DNA from: Paenibacillus lutrae
Lineage (GTDB): Bacteria > Bacillota > Bacilli > Paenibacillales > NBRC-103111
Assembly (NCBI RefSeq): GCF_009757775.1
Contig: NZ_RHLK01000009.1
Span: 1 to 64,000 of the forward strand
Direction: 5' to 3'
Length of the DNA: 64,000 nt
Part shown: positions 1 to 10,407 of the stretch, one piece after another
Layout: each line of letters opens with the position of its first letter
Numbering within the stretch: position 1 is the first letter of the stretch
Made by a program: the position numbers and the translations under genes
The notes under the pieces: model-generated
Database searches by the model: none
What the model saw: only the letters and a program-made list of their open reading frames with translations
Told to the model about the DNA's origin: nothing

Positions 1-76
1 ACGAGGTAGATAGGTTGGAGGTGGAAGCACAGCAATGTGTGGAGCTGACCAATACTAATCGGTCGAGGGCTTGACC
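1..76 (+). rRNA. 23S ribosomal RNA, 3' end (partial)
   Basis: The first 76 bases match the conserved 3' terminus of bacterial 23S rRNA, including the 'ctgaccaatactaatcggtc' segment that closes the molecule by pairing with its 5' end. The rest of the gene lies upstream of the window. It is followed by a 5S gene, so this is the distal end of an rRNA operon transcribed toward purE. Confidence 0.95.
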
Positions 77-260
77 TATAGGTCTTTACGAGAGTAGAGG
101 CCGTCATCGGAAGCATCGCTTAGGCGGTGCACCACAAGATCTTTGGATGGATCTTTTACATCTTTCGCTGCTAGTTTTCAGGGTATAACCCTGATATGAG
201 TGGTATGTCCGCAAGGAGATGCTGCGATTTTCGAAGTCTCTAACACTTCGGAACATCCTG

Positions 261-378
261 TTTGGTGACGATGGCGGAAGGGAACCACGCGTACCCATCC
301 CGAACACGACCGTTAAGCCTTTCAGCGCCGATGGTACTTGGACCGCAGGGTCCTGGGAGAGTAGGACGTTGCCAAGCA
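261..378 (+). rRNA. 5S ribosomal RNA
   Basis: About 118 nt with the usual 5S landmarks: a 5' strand 'tttggtgacgatggcgg', the internal 'acccatcccgaacac' loop, and a 3' strand ending 'gttgccaagca' that pairs with the 5' end. It lies about 185 nt after the 23S end, as expected for a 23S-5S spacer. The ends are set by complementarity and may be off by one or two bases. Confidence 0.95.
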
Positions 379-381
379 AAA

Positions 382-426
382 GAAAAGCTCTTTTGAACTT
401 TATGTTCAGAAGGGCTTTTTTTATTT
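382..426 (+). terminator. rRNA operon terminator
   Basis: A hairpin (aaagctcttttgaac / gttcagaagggcttt) is followed by a T-rich tract directly after the 5S gene. It has the form of a rho-independent terminator closing the rRNA operon. Confidence 0.85.
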
Positions 427-764
427 TTATGTTTTATTGGCTTTTAGGGAAATTGGTTTTAGGACAACTTGATGAGAAGGTTCAAGACTTTTTGGGTTGG
501 CATATAAGAAGAGCGCAAGCAAAGGGAGGATTCACAAGTAAGCAGCAGAAACGTAATAGAGCTTAGAGAGCTTAGATAGCAGGAAGAAAGTTGTGGCCTC
601 AAGAATGAATTGTAACAAATTGTCTTAATATGGGGAATGGAAGCGCATAAAAATTTTATATAGGAGCATTGGTCTTAGATCATTTGAATAAATGAACAGC
701 AACAATGACTAAACTGTTTTAGAAAATGGGCCGAACAAAGATGTTGAAGGTCTAAATTGATAGA
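427..764. other. Intergenic stretch, no gene seen
   Basis: AT-rich sequence between the rRNA terminator and the purine operator region. No reading frame with a plausible ribosome binding site and no tRNA-like fold were seen. A lone CCGAAC at 731-736 could be an extra half PurBox. Confidence 0.5.
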
Positions 765-809
765 GAAGGCGAACTTTAGTTGTTTTGCACGCTTTGAATG
801 TTCGTATTT
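765..809 (+). promoter_or_regulatory. Probable PurR operator (PurBox pair)
   Basis: Two inverted 14-bp elements with CGAAC cores, at 765-778 (core CGAAC 770-774) and 796-809 (core GTTCG 800-804), start 31 bp apart just upstream of the -35 box. In B. subtilis, PurR binds paired PurBoxes with CGAA cores at about -81 and -49 of the pur operon. The spacing and distance here agree well. The function is inferred; purR itself is not in the window. Confidence 0.6.
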
Positions 810-812
810 GAT

Positions 813-841
813 TTGACAGCCCAAAGGACAGCTGTTACACT
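813..841 (+). promoter_or_regulatory. Sigma-A promoter of the purine operon
   Basis: A perfect -35 TTGACA (813-818) and a -10 TACACT (836-841) are separated by 17 bp. Transcription would start near 848, which leaves a leader of about 270 nt containing the guanine riboswitch before purE. Confidence 0.8.
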
Positions 842-891
842 AAAGGAGCGACAATACCTGACAAATCACGTTAATATATCGTTTTAATCAT

Positions 892-959
892 CTCGTATAA
901 TCATCGGGGATATGGCCCGAAAGTTTCTACCCAAAAGCCGTAAATTTTTGGACTACGAG
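892..959 (+). ncRNA. Purine (guanine) riboswitch aptamer
   Basis: The P1 stem CTCGTA/TACGAG encloses the conserved loops 'ATATGG', 'GTTTCTACC' and 'CCGTAAAT', arranged as in the xpt-pbuX aptamer. The 3' junction reads GACTACG, and the C at the position that pairs with the ligand indicates guanine rather than adenine (which needs U). Together with the terminator at 1012-1055 it should stop transcription of the pur genes when guanine or hypoxanthine is plentiful. Confidence 0.95.
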
Positions 960-1011
960 AACGAAGTTGAGGGGATCTCTGTCTGGGGTGCCTTACGTTC
1001 GTGTCTCTAGG

Positions 1012-1055
1012 TCCGGCGGATAGAAGCAATACCTCTATCTTTCTGGGCTTTTTTT
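1012..1055 (+). terminator. Riboswitch-controlled terminator
   Basis: CCGG..GATAGA pairs imperfectly with TCTATC...CTGG and is followed by a run of seven T before the purE start. This is the expected expression platform of the guanine riboswitch. The bases at 961-1011 probably form the competing antiterminator. Confidence 0.75.
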
Positions 1056-1117
1056 GCGTCAAGGGAGATGGAGTCAGAAGTTAGGGATTGATATTTAATT
1101 TATAGAGAAGACCAATT

Positions 1118-1627
1118 ATGATAGAAAAGGCAGGTACGGATATGTCCGCACGGGTTGGAGTCATTATGGGAAGCAAATCGGATTGGGAAACAATGAAGCA
1201 CGCTTGTGATGTATTAGACGAATTCGGAATCCATTATGAGAAAAAAGTCGTGTCCGCGCATCGTACTCCGGACCTGATGTTCGAATATGCAGAGCAGGCA
1301 GCAGAGCGGGGCCTGAAAGTTATTATTGCCGGGGCAGGGGGAGCCGCACACCTGCCGGGAATGGTGGCATCGAAGACGGAGCTGCCGGTTGTGGGTGTTC
1401 CCGTGAAGAGCCGCGCGCTTAACGGCCTGGATTCACTCCTCTCGATCGTTCAAATGCCAGCCGGTATTCCGGTGGCAACAGTCGCGATCGGAGAAGCAGG
1501 CGCGGCTAACGCTGGTTTGTTAGCCGCTCAGATTCTCGGGGCGTTCGAACCCGAGCTGCAGCAAAAAGTGCGTGAGCGCCGCGAGCGTATCAAGGCTCAA
1601 GTGTTGGAATCGAGTGAGTTCGAATGA
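1118..1627 (+). CDS. purE: N5-carboxyaminoimidazole ribonucleotide mutase
   Basis: PurE moves the carboxyl group of N5-CAIR to give CAIR in de novo purine synthesis, acting after PurK. The protein has the class I signature: a GSKSDW motif near the N-terminus, 'SAHRTPD' and '[11 protein letters not shown]', then the tail '[10 protein letters not shown]'. Its length (169, or 161 from the alternative ATG at 1142, MSARVG) is normal. Neither start has a strong Shine-Dalgarno, so the N-terminus is uncertain. It is first in the pur operon, 62 nt after the riboswitch terminator, and overlaps purK by 4 bp (ATGA), so translation of the pair is probably coupled. Confidence 0.95.
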   Translation: MIEKAGTDMSARVGVIMGSKSDWETMKHACDVLDEFGIHYEKKVVSAHRTPDLMFEYAEQAAERGLKVIIAGAGGAAHLPGMVASKTELPVVGVPVKSRALNGLDSLLSIVQMPAGIPVATVAIGEAGAANAGLLAAQILGAFEPELQQKVRERRERIKAQVLESSEFE

Positions 1628-3015
1628 CAGATATGAACAAGGAAAGCAGCCGGGGTTCAGAAGCATTCCAACAAGCAGATTCCGCAAACGGCAATGTTTC
1701 AATGAGCGGAACAAACAACTTGTCTAATTCGGAGATTGCAGGAGCAAATCCTGCGGTACAATCCGTTAAAGCCGCTGATAGAAGTGTAGTAGCGGATGCG
1801 CGAATTCAAGCAACTGAGTTTGCTGCTGGTACCGAATCTGCGAAGGATGCAGACGGACAAAAGCAGCGTACGATTCTTCCGGGCGGCACGATCGGCATTC
1901 TCGGCGGCGGCCAGTTGGGCCGGATGCTTACCCTGGCCGGTCGCAACATGGGCTACCGGTTCGTGACACTGGAACCGGGGCCGGATTCGCCGTGCGGACA
2001 AGTAGCCGACCGGCAGATCGAAGCTTCGTACGATGATGTGGAGGCCGCCCGCGAATTAGCGAAGGTGTCCGACGTGATTACGTACGAATTCGAGAACGTC
2101 GACGCCGCGGTGACGAAACTGCTGACGCAAGAAGCCTACGTTCCGCAGGGCAGCTCGCTGCTGTACACGACGCAGCACCGGCTCCGCGAGAAGCGCGCGA
2201 TTGAGGCGGCTGGTGTCCGGGTGGCGCCCTATGCCGAAATCACGAGCGTCCAGGAGCTACACGAGGCCGCTGCCAGATTCGGCATGCCCTGTGTGCTCAA
2301 AACCGCGACCGGCGGCTATGACGGCAAAGGCCAGTGGGTGATCCGCTCGGCGGATGAAGTGCCCGCAGCCTTTGAGGAACTGAGCCGGGCCGGTACGGAT
2401 CTTGTGCTCGAACAGTTCATCCGGTTCGAACACGAAATTTCGGTTATCGCGGCGCGAAGCCCCCGCGGTGAGGTTAAAGCTTTTCCGGCAGCGGAGAATA
2501 TTCACATCGATAATATTTTACATCTGTCCATTGTGCCCGCCCGTATTGATAAGCGAATTCAAGATGAGGCGGAGCGTCTGGCAATCCGGATCGCAGAGTC
2601 TATGGAAGCCGTGGGTCTGATCGCGGTAGAGATGTTCTTGACCGAAGATGGTGAACTGTTCGTAAATGAACTGGCTCCGCGTCCTCATAATTCTGGCCAC
2701 TATACGATGGAAGCGTGCCATACTTCCCAGTTCGAACAGCACATTCGCGCTATATGCAACCTGCCGCTGGGATACGCCGGTCTTTTGACACCTGTTGTGA
2801 TGGTGAATGTACTAGGCGAGCATGTCGAGCCGCTTCTTAAATGGATAGGCCAAGACGAAAGCGGTGCAGAGGCATCGGGCGTAACGGCTAAGCTTCATCT
2901 ATATGGCAAGCACGAGGCGAAGATCAAACGCAAAATGGGCCATGTTAACCTGCTGACGGAAGATTATGATCTGGCGCTGAAATGGATCGAGAAGAGCGGT
3001 ATCTGGAACTCATAA
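1624..3015 (+). CDS. purK: N5-carboxyaminoimidazole ribonucleotide synthase with N-terminal extension
   Basis: PurK uses ATP and bicarbonate to carboxylate AIR to N5-CAIR, the substrate of PurE. From about residue 84 the protein is a normal ATP-grasp enzyme: '[15 protein letters not shown]', 'YEFENVD', '[11 protein letters not shown]', and '[14 protein letters not shown]' near the C-terminus. Before this lies an extension of about 80 residues, rich in Ser, Ala, Asn and Asp, with no recognised domain; usual PurK proteins start at the GILGGGQLG strand. The ATG overlapping the purE stop is the only clear start, so the extension is probably real. Operon position and overlap tie it to PurE. Confidence 0.95.
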   Translation: MTDMNKESSRGSEAFQQADSANGNVSMSGTNNLSNSEIAGANPAVQSVKAADRSVVADARIQATEFAAGTESAKDADGQKQRTILPGGTIGILGGGQLGRMLTLAGRNMGYRFVTLEPGPDSPCGQVADRQIEASYDDVEAARELAKVSDVITYEFENVDAAVTKLLTQEAYVPQGSSLLYTTQHRLREKRAIEAAGVRVAPYAEITSVQELHEAAARFGMPCVLKTATGGYDGKGQWVIRSADEVPAAFEELSRAGTDLVLEQFIRFEHEISVIAARSPRGEVKAFPAAENIHIDNILHLSIVPARIDKRIQDEAERLAIRIAESMEAVGLIAVEMFLTEDGELFVNELAPRPHNSGHYTMEACHTSQFEQHIRAICNLPLGYAGLLTPVVMVNVLGEHVEPLLKWIGQDESGAEASGVTAKLHLYGKHEAKIKRKMGHVNLLTEDYDLALKWIEKSGIWNS

Positions 3016-3097
3016 GTTGAGGGATGTTCTTGAGACTGATACATTGTATGAGACAATATAAACAGGATCTATAACTTTAACTATCGGAGGATTAACC

Positions 3098-4393
3098 ATG
3101 ATTGAAAGATACAGCCGACCGGAAATGGTCGCGATTTGGACGGAAGAGAACAAATTCAAAGCTTGGCTGGAAGTTGAAATTTTGTCTTGTGAAGCTTGGG
3201 CGGAGCTGGGCGTTATTCCTAAAGAAGATGTAAAAGTGCTTCGTGATAATGCCGCGTTTGATATGGACCGTATTTATGAAATTGAACAGGAGACGCGTCA
3301 TGATGTTATTGCCTTTACACGTGCCGTGTCCGAGAAACTTGGTCCGGAGCGTAAGTGGGTTCACTACGGCCTGACCTCGACGGATGTCGTCGATACGGCA
3401 CTAGGTTACCTGATCAAACAGGCTAACGAGATTCTGGAGAAGGACCTTCTAAACTTTATCGAAATTTTGAAAAACAAAGCCATTGAGCATAAAGATACGG
3501 CCATGATGGGCCGTACACACGGTGTACATGCAGAGCCGACTACTTTCGGCCTTAAGATGGCGCTTTGGCATGAAGAAATGAAACGGAATCTGGAGCGTTT
3601 CCGTTTTGCCGCTGACGGTGTGCAGTACGGTAAAATTTCCGGTGCTGTAGGAACTTATGCGAATATCGATCCTTTCGTAGAGCGTTATGTATGCGAACAC
3701 CTGGGAACGAGCCCGGCTCCGATCTCGACTCAAACTTTGCAGCGTGACCGTCATGCGGAGTATATGGCTACTTTGGCACTGATCGCGACATCACTAGATA
3801 AGTTCGCAACGGAAGTTCGCGCCCTGCAGAAGAGCGAGTTCCGCGAAGTGGAAGAAGCTTTTGCCAAAGGTCAAAAAGGTTCATCGGCTATGCCGCACAA
3901 GCGCAATCCGATTGGCTCTGAGAATATTTCGGGATTGTCCCGTGTAATCCGCGGGCACATGGTGTCGGCTTATGAGAATGTTACGCTGTGGCACGAGCGC
4001 GATATCTCGCACTCCTCTGTAGAGCGCATCATTTTACCGGACGCAACAATCTTGCTTAACTACATGCTGAACCGTTTCGGCAACATCGTGAAGAACCTGA
4101 CGGTATTCCCGGAGAACATGAGGCGCAATATGCAGAGCACTTACGGGGTCCCTTTCTCCGGCCGTGTCATGACCAAGCTGATCGACAAAGGCTTCAGCCG
4201 CGAGCAGGCTTACGATACGGTTCAACCGCGTGCCATGCAGGCATGGGAAGAACAGCGTTCTTTCCGCGAAATCGTGGAGAACACTTCTTCCATTACAGAA
4301 GTGCTGAGTGCGGAAGAGATTGAGGATTGCTTTAATCCCAGCTGGCACCTGAAACATGTAGATACGATTTTTGACCGTCTCGGCCTCAAATAA
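3098..4393 (+). CDS. purB: Adenylosuccinate lyase
   Basis: PurB acts twice in purine synthesis, cleaving SAICAR to AICAR plus fumarate and adenylosuccinate to AMP plus fumarate. The 431-residue protein carries the fumarase/aspartase superfamily signature '[11 protein letters not shown]', and also 'TRHDVIAFT', '[11 protein letters not shown]' and '[12 protein letters not shown]' with the expected His. A clear GGAGG lies 7 bp before the ATG. It sits between purK and purC as in B. subtilis. Confidence 0.97.
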   Translation: MIERYSRPEMVAIWTEENKFKAWLEVEILSCEAWAELGVIPKEDVKVLRDNAAFDMDRIYEIEQETRHDVIAFTRAVSEKLGPERKWVHYGLTSTDVVDTALGYLIKQANEILEKDLLNFIEILKNKAIEHKDTAMMGRTHGVHAEPTTFGLKMALWHEEMKRNLERFRFAADGVQYGKISGAVGTYANIDPFVERYVCEHLGTSPAPISTQTLQRDRHAEYMATLALIATSLDKFATEVRALQKSEFREVEEAFAKGQKGSSAMPHKRNPIGSENISGLSRVIRGHMVSAYENVTLWHERDISHSSVERIILPDATILLNYMLNRFGNIVKNLTVFPENMRRNMQSTYGVPFSGRVMTKLIDKGFSREQAYDTVQPRAMQAWEEQRSFREIVENTSSITEVLSAEEIEDCFNPSWHLKHVDTIFDRLGLK

Positions 4394-4426
4394 ATGAATG
4401 AAAGCTCTGCTTGGGAGGACGTAACT

Positions 4427-5317
4427 ATGGGCGCAAACGCCGCATTGACGACAGCCGAACATCTGATAAAAGCCCCTTTGGTCTACAAGGGCAAGGTTCG
4501 CGAACTGTACGATTTGGGAGAGCACTACCTGATTGTCGTAACGGACCGTATTTCCGCTTTCGATTATATATTGAAGCCTGCGGTGCCAGACAAAGGCAAC
4601 GTTCTGAATACGCTCAGCAAGTTCTGGTTTGATGTAACGGCTCCTTTCATGGCTAACCATGTGGTGCATACGGACGTTGAACTGCTGAAAGATATCGTGA
4701 CGGAACCTGAGCTTCTGAAAGACCGGATTATGGTTACCAAAAAAGCAGCCCGCATTCAGGTTGAATGTGTCGTTCGCGGTTATATAACAGGCGGAGGCTG
4801 GCGCCAATATCAGGAAACCGGGATGATCAACGGCATTAAACTGCCGGAAGGTCTGCGCAAGAATCAGGTGCTGGAGTACCCGATCTTCACGCCGGCAGCC
4901 AAGAATGATGTCGGTCATGATGAAGACATCACTTATGATCAAATGTGCGAGCTGGTTGGTGAGCAGGTGACTCAGCAGCTGCAAGCCAAAAGCATTGCGC
5001 TATACGCGCTGGCTCATACTTATTGCGAGCATCGCGGTATTATTTTGGCGGATACGAAGTTTGAATTCGGGTTTATCGGGGATGAGCTTATCTTAATCGA
5101 CGAGGTGTTCACACCGGACTCTTCCCGTTATTGGGCGCAGGACAAGTATGAACTCGATACCGAAATCGACTCGATGGACAAAGAACCTGTCCGTACTTAT
5201 CTGGCTAATTCCGGCTGGGACAAGAACAGCGAGCCGGACGAGCTTCCCGCTTCGGTTGTAGAAGAAACGTCCCGCAGATATCGTGAAATTCTAGACCGGT
5301 TGACTGCGGAAGATTAA
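4427..5317 (+). CDS. purC: Phosphoribosylaminoimidazole-succinocarboxamide synthase (SAICAR synthase)
   Basis: PurC joins aspartate to CAIR with ATP to make SAICAR, which PurB then cleaves. The protein shows 'YKGKVRELYDLG', 'VVTDRISAFDYI', 'VECVVRGYITGGGW' and 'LIDEVFTPDSSRYW', all typical of the family. The frame is open from 4394, directly after the purB stop, but GGGAGG at 4413-4418 and family alignment point to the ATG at 4427 (MGANAA), giving 296 residues. A gap of about 170 nt follows before purS. Confidence 0.96.
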   Translation: MGANAALTTAEHLIKAPLVYKGKVRELYDLGEHYLIVVTDRISAFDYILKPAVPDKGNVLNTLSKFWFDVTAPFMANHVVHTDVELLKDIVTEPELLKDRIMVTKKAARIQVECVVRGYITGGGWRQYQETGMINGIKLPEGLRKNQVLEYPIFTPAAKNDVGHDEDITYDQMCELVGEQVTQQLQAKSIALYALAHTYCEHRGIILADTKFEFGFIGDELILIDEVFTPDSSRYWAQDKYELDTEIDSMDKEPVRTYLANSGWDKNSEPDELPASVVEETSRRYREILDRLTAED

Positions 5318-5487
5318 AGAGAACCGGCGCACAAGTAAACGGTAGTTCAGGTGTTCTTGTAACACCTCTATAGATAGATACACAATAGGCAAGTAGCCAA
5401 GAACGGTCGAGACGCCGAAGGAGCAAGCGCTGGCCCAAACGGACAGCATGCAGAGGGCGATCGATAACCAAGGGAGGATAAACCGTA

Positions 5488-5727
5488 ATGAAAGCAACCG
5501 TCTATGTGACGATTAAGCAAAGTGTATTGGATCCGCAGGGAAATGCCGTTCAAGGGGCTCTGCATTCGATGGGATTCGAAGAGGTCGGCAAGGTACGTGT
5601 AGGCAAGTATTTGGAGCTGGAGCTGGATACAACAGACCGCGCAGAGGCGGAAACCCGGCTGACCGCTATGTGTGAGAAGCTGCTTGCGAACACAGTCATT
5701 GAAGATTACCGCTTTGAACTAAACTAA
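5488..5727 (+). CDS. purS: Phosphoribosylformylglycinamidine synthase subunit PurS
   Basis: PurS is the small structural subunit that bridges PurQ and PurL in the FGAM synthase complex of Gram-positive bacteria. The 79-residue protein begins [18 protein letters not shown] and contains '[11 protein letters not shown]', both characteristic. GGGAGG precedes the start. It lies immediately before purQ and purL, as its role requires. Confidence 0.95.
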   Translation: MKATVYVTIKQSVLDPQGNAVQGALHSMGFEEVGKVRVGKYLELELDTTDRAEAETRLTAMCEKLLANTVIEDYRFELN

Positions 5728-5765
5728 CTGAACGAACCGAACTAACGGATCAGGAGGATTATCCC

Positions 5766-6461
5766 ATGAAATTTGCGGTACTGGTATTTCCGGGTTCTAA
5801 CTGCGATATCGACTGCTACAAAGCGGTAGAAGACACAGTGGGCGAACCGGTCGATTACGTGTGGCATACGGCCACGGACTTATCCGATTACGATTGCATT
5901 CTCGTACCTGGTGGCTTTTCTTACGGCGATTACCTGCGCTGCGGAGCGATTGCGCGGTTTGCATCGGTTACTGCGGCACTGGTGAAAGCAGCCCAGCAGG
6001 GTAAATATATTCTTGGCATTTGCAACGGGTTTCAAATCCTGACAGAAGCAGGACTGCTTCCGGGGGCACTACTCCGTAACCAGTCTCTGAAATTCCGCTG
6101 TCATTCCACCAAGCTTCAAGTCGTGAATAACCAGACACCTTTTACAACGGATTATGCCGAAGGTGAAATCATTGATATTCCGATTGCTCACGGGGAAGGC
6201 AATTACTACTGCGATGAAGCCACTCTTCATGAACTTCAGCAGAACAATCAGATCGTATTCCGTTATGAGCAGGGTTCCAACCCGAACGGATCGGTGGACG
6301 ATATAGCAGGAATCAGCAATAAAGAGGGAAATGTCGTCGGCATGATGCCGCATCCGGAGCGGGCGGTTGATGCTCTTCTGGGATCGGCGGACGGCAAACG
6401 CATGTTTACATCGATTTTAAACGCTTGGAGGGAACAACATGGCACAGCAGTTAGCCGCTAA
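5766..6461 (+). CDS. purQ: Phosphoribosylformylglycinamidine synthase subunit PurQ (glutaminase)
   Basis: PurQ is the class I glutamine amidotransferase subunit that supplies ammonia to PurL. The nucleophile elbow 'GICNGFQIL' carries the catalytic Cys. '[16 protein letters not shown]' and '[10 protein letters not shown]' (His and Glu of the triad) are also present. At 231 residues it has the usual length. AGGAGG lies 8 bp before the ATG, and the gene overlaps purL by 23 bp. Confidence 0.97.
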   Translation: MKFAVLVFPGSNCDIDCYKAVEDTVGEPVDYVWHTATDLSDYDCILVPGGFSYGDYLRCGAIARFASVTAALVKAAQQGKYILGICNGFQILTEAGLLPGALLRNQSLKFRCHSTKLQVVNNQTPFTTDYAEGEIIDIPIAHGEGNYYCDEATLHELQQNNQIVFRYEQGSNPNGSVDDIAGISNKEGNVVGMMPHPERAVDALLGSADGKRMFTSILNAWREQHGTAVSR

Positions 6462-8682
6462 AGAACCGAACGCAGAGCAGATCGCCGAGCAGAAAATCTA
6501 TAAGCAGATGGGCGTCACCGATGCGGAGTATGATCAAATCTGCGGATTTCTCGGACGCAAGCCGAACTACGTCGAAATTGGCGTCTTCAGTGTCATGTGG
6601 TCGGAGCACTGCTCCTACAAGAATTCCAAGCCGCTTCTACGCCGTTTTCCAACGACGGGTGAGCGTGTACTCATGGGTCCCGGTGAAGGCGCGGGTATCG
6701 TAGATATCGGCGACAACCAGGCAGTTGTGTTCAAAATTGAAAGCCATAACCATCCGTCTGCGATTGAGCCTTACCAAGGCGCAGCGACGGGTGTGGGCGG
6801 TATTATCCGTGATATTTTCTCGATGGGCGCGCGTCCGGTTGCACTGCTGAACTCGCTCCGTTTCGGACGTCTGCAGAACGATCGTGTGAAGTACTTGTTT
6901 GAGCACGTTGTATCGGGTATTGCCGGATATGGCAACTGTATCGGCATCCCGACCGTGGGCGGCGAAGTAACTTTCGACGAGAGCTACGAAGGCAATCCGC
7001 TTGTAAACGCGATGTGTGTCGGACTGATCGATCATGATAAAATCCAGCGGGGTGTTGCCAAGGGCGTCGGCAATCCGGTGTACTATGTCGGCCCGGCTAC
7101 AGGCCGTGACGGCATCCACGGCGCGACTTTCGCGTCCGAGGAGTTGACGAGCGAATCCGAAGCGAAGCGTCCTGCCGTACAGGTAGGCGATCCGTTCATG
7201 GAGAAGCTTGTCATGGAGTCCTGCCTGGAGCTGATCGATACGGGAATCGTTCTGGGCATTCAGGACATGGGCGCTGCAGGCTTGACCTGTTCAAGCGCAG
7301 AGATGGCGAGCAAGGCCGGCAACGGTCTGGAGCTGTACCTGGATGAGGTGCCGCAGCGTGAAGAAGGCATGACGCCTTATGAAATGATGTTGTCCGAATC
7401 CCAGGAACGCATGCTGTTCGTTATTGATCCGAAGGATGAAGCGCAGGCGATGGAGATTTTTGAACGCTGGGGCGTAATCTGCGCCAAGGTCGGCAAAGTA
7501 ACCGACGATGGCCGCTTGAAGCTGATCCACCAGGGTCAAGTTGTCGGCGATATGCCGGTGACCGCCCTTGTGGATGAGTGCCCGGTTTACAGCAAGCCTT
7601 CGGCTGTACCTGCTTACTATACAGAGCAGGCGAATCTCGATACGAGCCGTTACGAAGAAGTGACGGATCTGACCGGTTCGCTGAAAAGCATTCTGGGCTC
7701 CCCTACAGTGGCGAGCAAAGAATGGGTTTATAACCAATATGACTACATGGTTCGTACAAGCACAGCGGTACAGCCTGGTTCTGACGCAGCTGTCGTCACA
7801 ATCCGGGGTACACGCAAAGCGCTTGCTATGACAACTGACTGCAACAGCCGTTATGTGTACCTCGATCCTGAGGTGGGCGGACGGATCGCGGTCAGCGAAG
7901 CGGCGCGTAACATTGTCTGCTCCGGCGGCGAGCCGCTTGCCGTAACGGATAACCTGAACTTCGGCAGCCCGGAGAAGCCTGAAATCTTCTGGCAGCTGGA
8001 AAAAGCAGTCGACGGCATGGCGGAAGCATGCCGTGAGCTGAGCACGCCGGTTATCGGCGGTAACGTGTCGCTGTACAACGAGAATGCCAAAGGCGCGATC
8101 TACCCGACACCGGTTGTCGGTATGGTAGGCCTGATCCAAGACGTGGATCATATTACGACCCAAGGCTTTAAGAACGAAGGAGACGTCATCGTACTGCTTG
8201 GCGAAACCAAAGCCGAGCTGGGCGGAAGCGAGTTCCAGAAGGTCGTGCACGGCGTTGTGGAAGGACGTCCGCCACAGCTGGATCTCGAGACCGAGAAGCG
8301 CCTCCAGGCTGCTGTACTTGGCGCGATCCGCCAAGGCCTCGTCGCTTCGGCGCATGACCTGTCCGAGGGCGGACTGGCTGCGGCTGTTGCGGAGAGCAGC
8401 ATTTCCGGCAACCTCGGAGCCGATGTGGATTTCCGCACGGATCTTCGCGCGGATCACGCTCTCTTCAGCGAAAGCCAGTCCCGCATTCTGCTAAGCTGTC
8501 GTCCCGACAAGCGCGATGCGCTGACCGCGTGGCTCCAGGAGCAGAACGTGGCTGCACAAGTAATCGGAACGGTAACAGGAACAGACGTGTTGCTGAACAT
8601 CAACGGACAACCTGGCGTTCAAGCTGCGGTAGCTGAATTGAGGCAGGTCTGGAAGGACGCGATACCATGTCTGATGCAGTAA
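6439..8682 (+). CDS. purL: Phosphoribosylformylglycinamidine synthase subunit PurL
   Basis: PurL makes FGAM from FGAR with ATP and ammonia delivered by PurQ. The 747-residue protein has the short (small PurL) form found with PurS and PurQ: '[16 protein letters not shown]' near the N-terminus, '[33 protein letters not shown]', and a second half repeating the PurM-like fold ('[16 protein letters not shown]'-type region and '[11 protein letters not shown]'). The start overlaps the end of purQ and has a GGAGG about 7 bp upstream. Confidence 0.97.
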   Translation: MAQQLAAKEPNAEQIAEQKIYKQMGVTDAEYDQICGFLGRKPNYVEIGVFSVMWSEHCSYKNSKPLLRRFPTTGERVLMGPGEGAGIVDIGDNQAVVFKIESHNHPSAIEPYQGAATGVGGIIRDIFSMGARPVALLNSLRFGRLQNDRVKYLFEHVVSGIAGYGNCIGIPTVGGEVTFDESYEGNPLVNAMCVGLIDHDKIQRGVAKGVGNPVYYVGPATGRDGIHGATFASEELTSESEAKRPAVQVGDPFMEKLVMESCLELIDTGIVLGIQDMGAAGLTCSSAEMASKAGNGLELYLDEVPQREEGMTPYEMMLSESQERMLFVIDPKDEAQAMEIFERWGVICAKVGKVTDDGRLKLIHQGQVVGDMPVTALVDECPVYSKPSAVPAYYTEQANLDTSRYEEVTDLTGSLKSILGSPTVASKEWVYNQYDYMVRTSTAVQPGSDAAVVTIRGTRKALAMTTDCNSRYVYLDPEVGGRIAVSEAARNIVCSGGEPLAVTDNLNFGSPEKPEIFWQLEKAVDGMAEACRELSTPVIGGNVSLYNENAKGAIYPTPVVGMVGLIQDVDHITTQGFKNEGDVIVLLGETKAELGGSEFQKVVHGVVEGRPPQLDLETEKRLQAAVLGAIRQGLVASAHDLSEGGLAAAVAESSISGNLGADVDFRTDLRADHALFSESQSRILLSCRPDKRDALTAWLQEQNVAAQVIGTVTGTDVLLNINGQPGVQAAVAELRQVWKDAIPCLMQ

Positions 8683-10157
8683 CAGCCATGTCCGCAAGCA
8701 AGCTATGGACGGGTGACTACTACAACGAAGGCCACAATGCCCATGACGGCATGTTCGATAAGCTTAAAGAGGAATGCGGCGTGTTCGGGGTCTTCGGGCA
8801 CCCGGACGCCGCTTCCTTATCCTACTACGGACTGCACGCGCTGCAGCACCGTGGACAGGAAAGTGCGGGTATCTGTACCGCAGATGCAGATAATTTCAAT
8901 TACTACCGGGGCATGGGGCTGGTCAAAGAGGTGTTCGATCAGAGCAACCTTCCTTCACTCGTAGGTACATCCTCGATCGCTCATGTGCGCTATTCCACAG
9001 CTGGGGAAAGTAAGCTGGCGAACGCACAGCCGCTGGTATTCAAATACCGTGAGGGAGACCTTGCGATAGCAACCAACGGGAACCTCGTTAATGCGGGCGA
9101 AATCCGGAGGCAGCTGGAGAAACAGGGTTCCATCTTCCAGACGACGAGCGATACCGAAGTCGTTGCGCATCTTATCGCGCGCTCCAAGTATGACGACATT
9201 GTGGATGCTGTTAAAGACGCACTGAATCAGGTGATAGGCGCGTATGCTTTCCTCGTGCTGACGAAGGATAAGCTGATCGCTGCACTTGATCCCAATGGTC
9301 TGCGCCCATTCGCAATGGGCAAGCTCGGGGATGCGTATCTGTTCGCTTCCGAGTCCTGCGCGTTCGACATCGTGGGCGGCACCTACCTGCGAGATCTTCT
9401 GCCGGGCGAGCTGGTTGTACTGGACCGCGACGGACTAACGGAAGACCGGTTCACAGAAAGTCATACACGCGCAACTTGCGCGATGGAATATATTTATTTT
9501 GCTCGTCCGGACAGCGACATTGATGCTATCAATGTCCACTCCGCGCGCAAACGGATGGGTAAACGGCTCGCTGCGGAAGCATTCGTAGACGCAGATCTGG
9601 TAACCGGCGTGCCCGATTCCAGTACTTCGGCCGCTATCGGTTTTGCGGAGCAGACGGGCATTCCTTATGAACTCGGACTGATCAAGAACCGCTATACCGG
9701 GAGAACGTTCATCCAGCCGAGCCAGGAGCTGCGCGAGCAGGGTGTGAAGATGAAGCTCAGCGCGGTGCGCAAGGTCGTGGAGGGCAAACGTGTCGTCATG
9801 ATTGACGATTCCATCGTCCGCGGCACGACTTCGCTTCGTATCGTTAATCTGCTCAGAGAAGCAGGCGCTACGGAGGTTCATGTACGGATCTCGTCGCCTC
9901 CGTTCCAGAATCCTTGCTTCTATGGCATTGATACGCCGAGCCGCAAAGATTTGATCGCCGCACAGAAGACGATCGAAGAGATCCGTCAGGCGATCAATGC
10001 AGATTCGCTTTACTTCCTCAGCCAGGAAGGGCTGATCGATTCAATCGGCCGCAAGGCGGGTGTTGAGAACGGCGGGTTCTGTACAGGCTGCTTCGACAAC
10101 CGTTATGTGACGTATGTCAACGATAGTGAAGATGCTTCAGGCGGCTGCGGCTGTTAG
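8667..10157 (+). CDS. purF: Amidophosphoribosyltransferase
   Basis: PurF commits PRPP to purine synthesis by adding the glutamine amide to give phosphoribosylamine. Residues 1-36 look like the propeptide. The mature enzyme would start at Cys37 ([10 protein letters not shown]), the N-terminal nucleophile of the glutaminase domain. The phosphoribosyltransferase domain has the PRPP loop '[14 protein letters not shown]'. Cysteines in '[12 protein letters not shown]' and further upstream fit the 4Fe-4S cluster of the B. subtilis-type enzyme. An unusual Gly/Cys tail (GGCGC) ends the protein. It overlaps purL by 16 bp. Confidence 0.97.
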   Translation: MSDAVTAMSASKLWTGDYYNEGHNAHDGMFDKLKEECGVFGVFGHPDAASLSYYGLHALQHRGQESAGICTADADNFNYYRGMGLVKEVFDQSNLPSLVGTSSIAHVRYSTAGESKLANAQPLVFKYREGDLAIATNGNLVNAGEIRRQLEKQGSIFQTTSDTEVVAHLIARSKYDDIVDAVKDALNQVIGAYAFLVLTKDKLIAALDPNGLRPFAMGKLGDAYLFASESCAFDIVGGTYLRDLLPGELVVLDRDGLTEDRFTESHTRATCAMEYIYFARPDSDIDAINVHSARKRMGKRLAAEAFVDADLVTGVPDSSTSAAIGFAEQTGIPYELGLIKNRYTGRTFIQPSQELREQGVKMKLSAVRKVVEGKRVVMIDDSIVRGTTSLRIVNLLREAGATEVHVRISSPPFQNPCFYGIDTPSRKDLIAAQKTIEEIRQAINADSLYFLSQEGLIDSIGRKAGVENGGFCTGCFDNRYVTYVNDSEDASGGCGC

Positions 10158-10194
10158 CACAAGGCTCTGTTCGCTGACCGGTCTCAAGATTAAC

Positions 10195-10330
10195 GGAACA
10201 GACAGCGGGCTAGATAAGATAGAGCTGGAAGATAGAGATAGCTTTAGATAGTTATAGAAGATAGAGACAGCTTTAGATTTGAAATAGTCATAGAAGAGAA
10301 GATAGAGAAGATAACGCGGTAACGATAGGA
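10195..10330 (+). repeat. GATAGA-type short repeats between purF and purM
   Basis: The 250-nt gap between purF and purM holds many copies of a/gatagag and a tandem, slightly varied unit (agatagagatagctttagat / agatagagacagctttagat, about 30 nt apart). No coding potential is seen. It looks like slippage-generated low-complexity DNA; a similar gatagct repeat follows purD at about 15217-15250. Confidence 0.6.
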
Positions 10331-10407
10331 TAGCTTGAGCTTAAGCAGTGCAGAGGAAAACCAGCCAAGAGCGGCGGGTACATTTGGACGATCGGGGAGT
10401 GAGACTA

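Noticed and set aside
7291-8457. A 388-codon minus-strand frame over purL
   Set aside because: It is antisense to a certain gene, with no motif and no ribosome site; a codon-bias shadow.
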